From: Cylindrobasidium torrendii FP15055 ss-10
Taxonomy: Eukaryota; Basidiomycota; Agaricomycetes; Agaricales; Physalacriaceae
DNA: 10,374 bases
Direction of reading: 5' to 3'
Assembly (NCBI GenBank): GCA_000934385.1
Contig: KN880925.1
Span: forward strand, 1 to 10,374
Below are positions 8,284 to 10,374 of this stretch, piece after piece. A program made the translations under genes and the position numbers. The notes under the pieces were generated by a model, which worked only from the letters and a program-made list of their open reading frames with translations, had not been told where the DNA came from and did no database searches. How positions within the stretch are numbered: position 1 is the first letter of the stretch; each line of letters begins with the position of its first letter.

Positions 8284-9443
8284 CTACTCGAATAATTGGC
8301 GTTTTGGTTTTCCCTCCCAAAACGCGAGAATATTCTCCACAGTCTCCGGGAAGAAAGACTGCCAATCGATCAGCAACGCCACAATACACTGTATCAAAGC
8401 ATCCCACGCACTGAGTAGCTCGAATCGCTCACATAACCGTTGTGAGGGCTGAGAGTAACGTTGCGGAGGTCTCTAAGTGGATGGTCGAGTGGTAGTGGCT
8501 CGACGTTGTACACATCCAGCCCAGCACCGCGGATGCCACCGTCCTTGAGAACATCAACCAACGCGTCTTCATCCACAAGCGGCCCTCGCGATGTATTAAT
8601 GAGATAGGCCGTGGGTTTCATCAGATCCAACTCTTTGCGCCCGACAATGCCGTAAGTGGCCGGGACAGAAATGAGATGAATGGAGACCACGTCCGCCTCT
8701 GCGAAGAGCGCCTCTTTCGACGCAGCGAGTTCCACTCCTGCCTCTGCAGCACGCTCTGGTGTCAGATGTGGTGACCATCCCAGTACCCGCATATGGAATG
8801 CTTTTGCGATCTGTGAAGCAGTGTTATCAGCACGTTCAATCTTGAAATCACTTCACATTTGGAACTCACACGGCCAACATCTGAACCGAGACGCCCGCAG
8901 CCCAGTAGCCCGAGTGTTTTCCCAGCAATTCCAGTAGGCACCACAGTCTGCCACTGCGGATTGTGCGCTTTCACATTGGCGTCCTCAGTCACAATGTGTC
9001 TCGTCACCGCGAGAATCAGTGCCCAAATGTGTTCTGTCGTGTTGAAGCTCGCTACACCGCCTGGTCCATAGGTCGTCCCACACACTTCGATGCCTTTCGA
9101 CCGGGCAAACACCACGTCGATGCCCAGATTGCGCATTCCCGTTGTATTCAGGAGCCTGTACCACCGCATCTTGTGAGATTTTGGACAACTTACTCCACCA
9201 GAAGCAGACGCACTTCAAACGAGGAAGCTTGTCCAATACAGTCTGGGTGAACTTGGTCCGTTCCCTCATCGCACAAATGATGTCGTACTCCTTCAGCCTA
9301 TCTACAACAACATCTGTGTTGTCTCCCAAGGCTTCATGAATGACCTCAACTGTCGCTTTGGCCTGGATAGAGCTCCAGTCCGCGCTCGTCAACGCGACGC
9401 CTTGATAATCGTCAAGGATGGCTATCCGAATGCTGGAGCTCAT
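8284..9443 (-). CDS. D-isomer-specific 2-hydroxyacid dehydrogenase, NAD(P)-dependent
   Basis: The protein should reduce a 2-oxoacid to the D-2-hydroxyacid, or the reverse. Exons in transcription order: 9443-9214, 9155-8870, 8810-8412, 8358-8284, giving 329 residues, the normal length. Splicing restores PRLKLLNTTGMRNLGID, DVGRIAKAFHMRVLGW and SYSSFFPETVENILAF; introns are 58, 59 and 53 nt. The nucleotide-binding motif GCGRLG is at 162-167 within KTLGLLGCGRLGSDVG. The catalytic residues fit the family: Arg247 (NTSRGPLVDEDAL), Glu276 (NVEPL), His295 (SPHNGY). The 29-residue Arg-to-Glu spacing matches phosphoglycerate dehydrogenase. At the end of beta-2 the sequence is GWSPHLTPER, without the acidic residue of strictly NAD-dependent members. 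The ATG at 9443 has A at -3; an upstream in-frame TTG was not chosen. The substrate (glyoxylate, hydroxypyruvate, phosphoglycerate or another) is unknown; the absence of an ACT domain argues against canonical long phosphoglycerate dehydrogenase. Confidence 0.93.
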
Positions 9444-9912
9444 GGTGGAAGAAGTCAAGTCTGAGTAGGGCAGAGTGCCGATTTATCCGCCGATGGCCAA
9501 GTATGTGTAATTAGCAGCGCCCGTTGGCCCATGGTAGTGTCGTTACGGTGAGGAGCATCTTGAGTACCGCGATAGCAGCATGACTACTTCAACGCTAAAG
9601 CAGTATGGATTCCTGACCGTTCGATCTTTGGTGAATATTGAGGGACATCAAGCTCTATTCCCATCCAGGTCAACTCGATTCAGGAGGCGGATCAACCTCC
9701 GATGTGCCACTCGAAGACCCCTAAAAGCAATGGCCTTTGACCTCCGCCTTTCGCGATCCTAAAGATATCTAGTATTGTTCTGAATACACGCCGCTGAGTC
9801 TTTGTGAGACCACTACCAGAATATTTTTGGTGTCGATAGAGGTAACGGTAACAGAGATGTGAATGCTCTATGTACCATTTGTATACATCCTACTAGATCG
9901 TTCGTATGCACG

Positions 9913-9932
9913 GGAATCGTCGGCGCGATTCC
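9913..9932. repeat. Perfect 7-bp hairpin, 6-nt loop
   Basis: GGAATCG (9913-9919) and CGATTCC (9926-9932) are exact reverse complements around the loop TCGGCG. As RNA, the outer loop bases could add one U-G pair. Function is unknown; it could be a transcript hairpin, a palindromic protein-binding site, or chance. Confidence 0.6.
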
Positions 9933-10031
9933 GCCAAGCACACATAATATCCCCTTGGTCTAGTATACAGGAGCCTACACTTCACCTCAATCAATCCTCG
10001 TGTAGGTTAGTGGTCTGAGAAGCTGACCTCT

Positions 10032-10094
10032 GATCGAACTGTGTACGGCCAAGATACGTTACGCCACTGCAATGCTGCGTCCGACAGTTCGATC
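10032..10094. repeat. Perfect 11-bp inverted repeat, 41-bp spacer
   Basis: GATCGAACTGT (10032-10042) and ACAGTTCGATC (10084-10094) are exact reverse complements. There is no transposase, and no flanking target-site duplication was seen by eye. The repeat contains a B-box-like gttcgatcc, but no tRNA fold forms around it. Its role is unknown. Confidence 0.65.
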
Positions 10095-10374
10095 CCGAGT
10101 GTCCTCTTGCCACGCGGTGAGGGATAGCTTCAGGGGGGCAGAGCCTTTGTGGGTGACTTGGTTAGAGTTGCTTCCTCAGAGTGTAGTACCTGGCGTCCCG
10201 GACTGTTATACATAAACTCGAAGGTTTGAAGTTCGCGGTCCAAGGGCCAAGATCCTGGCTTCGGGTTTTGTTCACTCCCAAAATTTTATTTTCCACTTCG
10301 TAAGATTTGAGATATTGAGCACTTGTCGTTAAATAGTAATGCTACTCAGTGCTCTTCACAACGGTTTTGTTAGT

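Larger units (their letters stand above)
9444..10374. other. Non-coding right flank with dehydrogenase upstream region
   Basis: The portion nearest 9444 should contain the promoter of the 2-hydroxyacid dehydrogenase. A weak TATA-like ggataaat on the minus strand (about 9481-9488) lies about 40 bases before the ATG, and no stronger element is seen. From about 9540 to the end there is no recognisable coding exon, tRNA or transposon. A 60-codon open frame at 9580-9762 has no family features. Several short inverted repeats are present; the clearest are listed separately. Confidence 0.55.

Noticed and set aside
8284..9443. A metabolic cluster linking the two dehydrogenases
   Set aside because: They are separated by two housekeeping genes, belong to unrelated families and have no shared pathway signature, core biosynthetic enzyme, transporter or regulator nearby.
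9580..9762. 60-codon open frame with an ATG in the right flank
   Set aside because: Length is within chance expectation, the composition is unremarkable and nothing resembles a domain or signal peptide. It could only be rescued by transcript data.
10086..10096. B-box-like AGTTCGATCCC suggesting a tRNA
   Set aside because: No cloverleaf can be formed. The motif is one arm of the 11-bp inverted repeat instead.

Overview
The window looks like nuclear DNA from a filamentous basidiomycete fungus, probably an Agaricomycete. The evidence is four eukaryotic protein genes whose coding sequence only becomes continuous after many very short introns are removed. Most are 46-59 nt, with GT donors such as gtgcgt, gtatgg and gtgagt, and AG acceptors, often with CTGAC/CTAAT-like branch sites. 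Genus and species cannot be read from the sequence. Splice sites were placed by hand, from GT/AG signals, reading-frame continuity and family alignment from memory.

Layout from left to right: (1) 1-1094 is non-coding and ends in a TATA-containing promoter. (2) 1095-2264, plus strand: a 4-exon zinc-dependent medium-chain alcohol dehydrogenase with complete catalytic and structural zinc ligands. (3) 2265-2509 is a short gap between convergent genes. (4) 2510-5514, minus strand: a 6-exon GCP2/Spc97 gamma-tubulin complex component carrying fungal low-complexity inserts, including an in-frame 24-bp tandem repeat. (5) 5515-5978 is a spacer. (6) 5979-8103, minus strand: a 6-exon importin-alpha (karyopherin alpha, SRP1 family) with IBB domain and ARM repeats. 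(7) 8104-8283 is a short promoter and 3'-UTR spacer. (8) 8284-9443, minus strand: a 4-exon D-isomer-specific 2-hydroxyacid dehydrogenase with intact Arg/Glu/His catalytic residues. (9) 9444-10374 holds no convincing gene but has several inverted repeats.

The genes do not form a pathway. Two are conserved cell-biology genes (microtubule nucleation, nuclear import) and two are metabolic oxidoreductases. The three minus-strand genes lie head to tail, and the alcohol dehydrogenase converges on GCP2. All four have intact reading frames and key residues. I see no mobile element, RNA gene, CRISPR array or defence/biosynthetic cluster. The points worth a second look are internal: the minisatellite in GCP2, unusually long 5' introns and a donor-site hairpin in importin-alpha, two stop-free multiple-of-three introns, and palindromes in the right-hand spacer.
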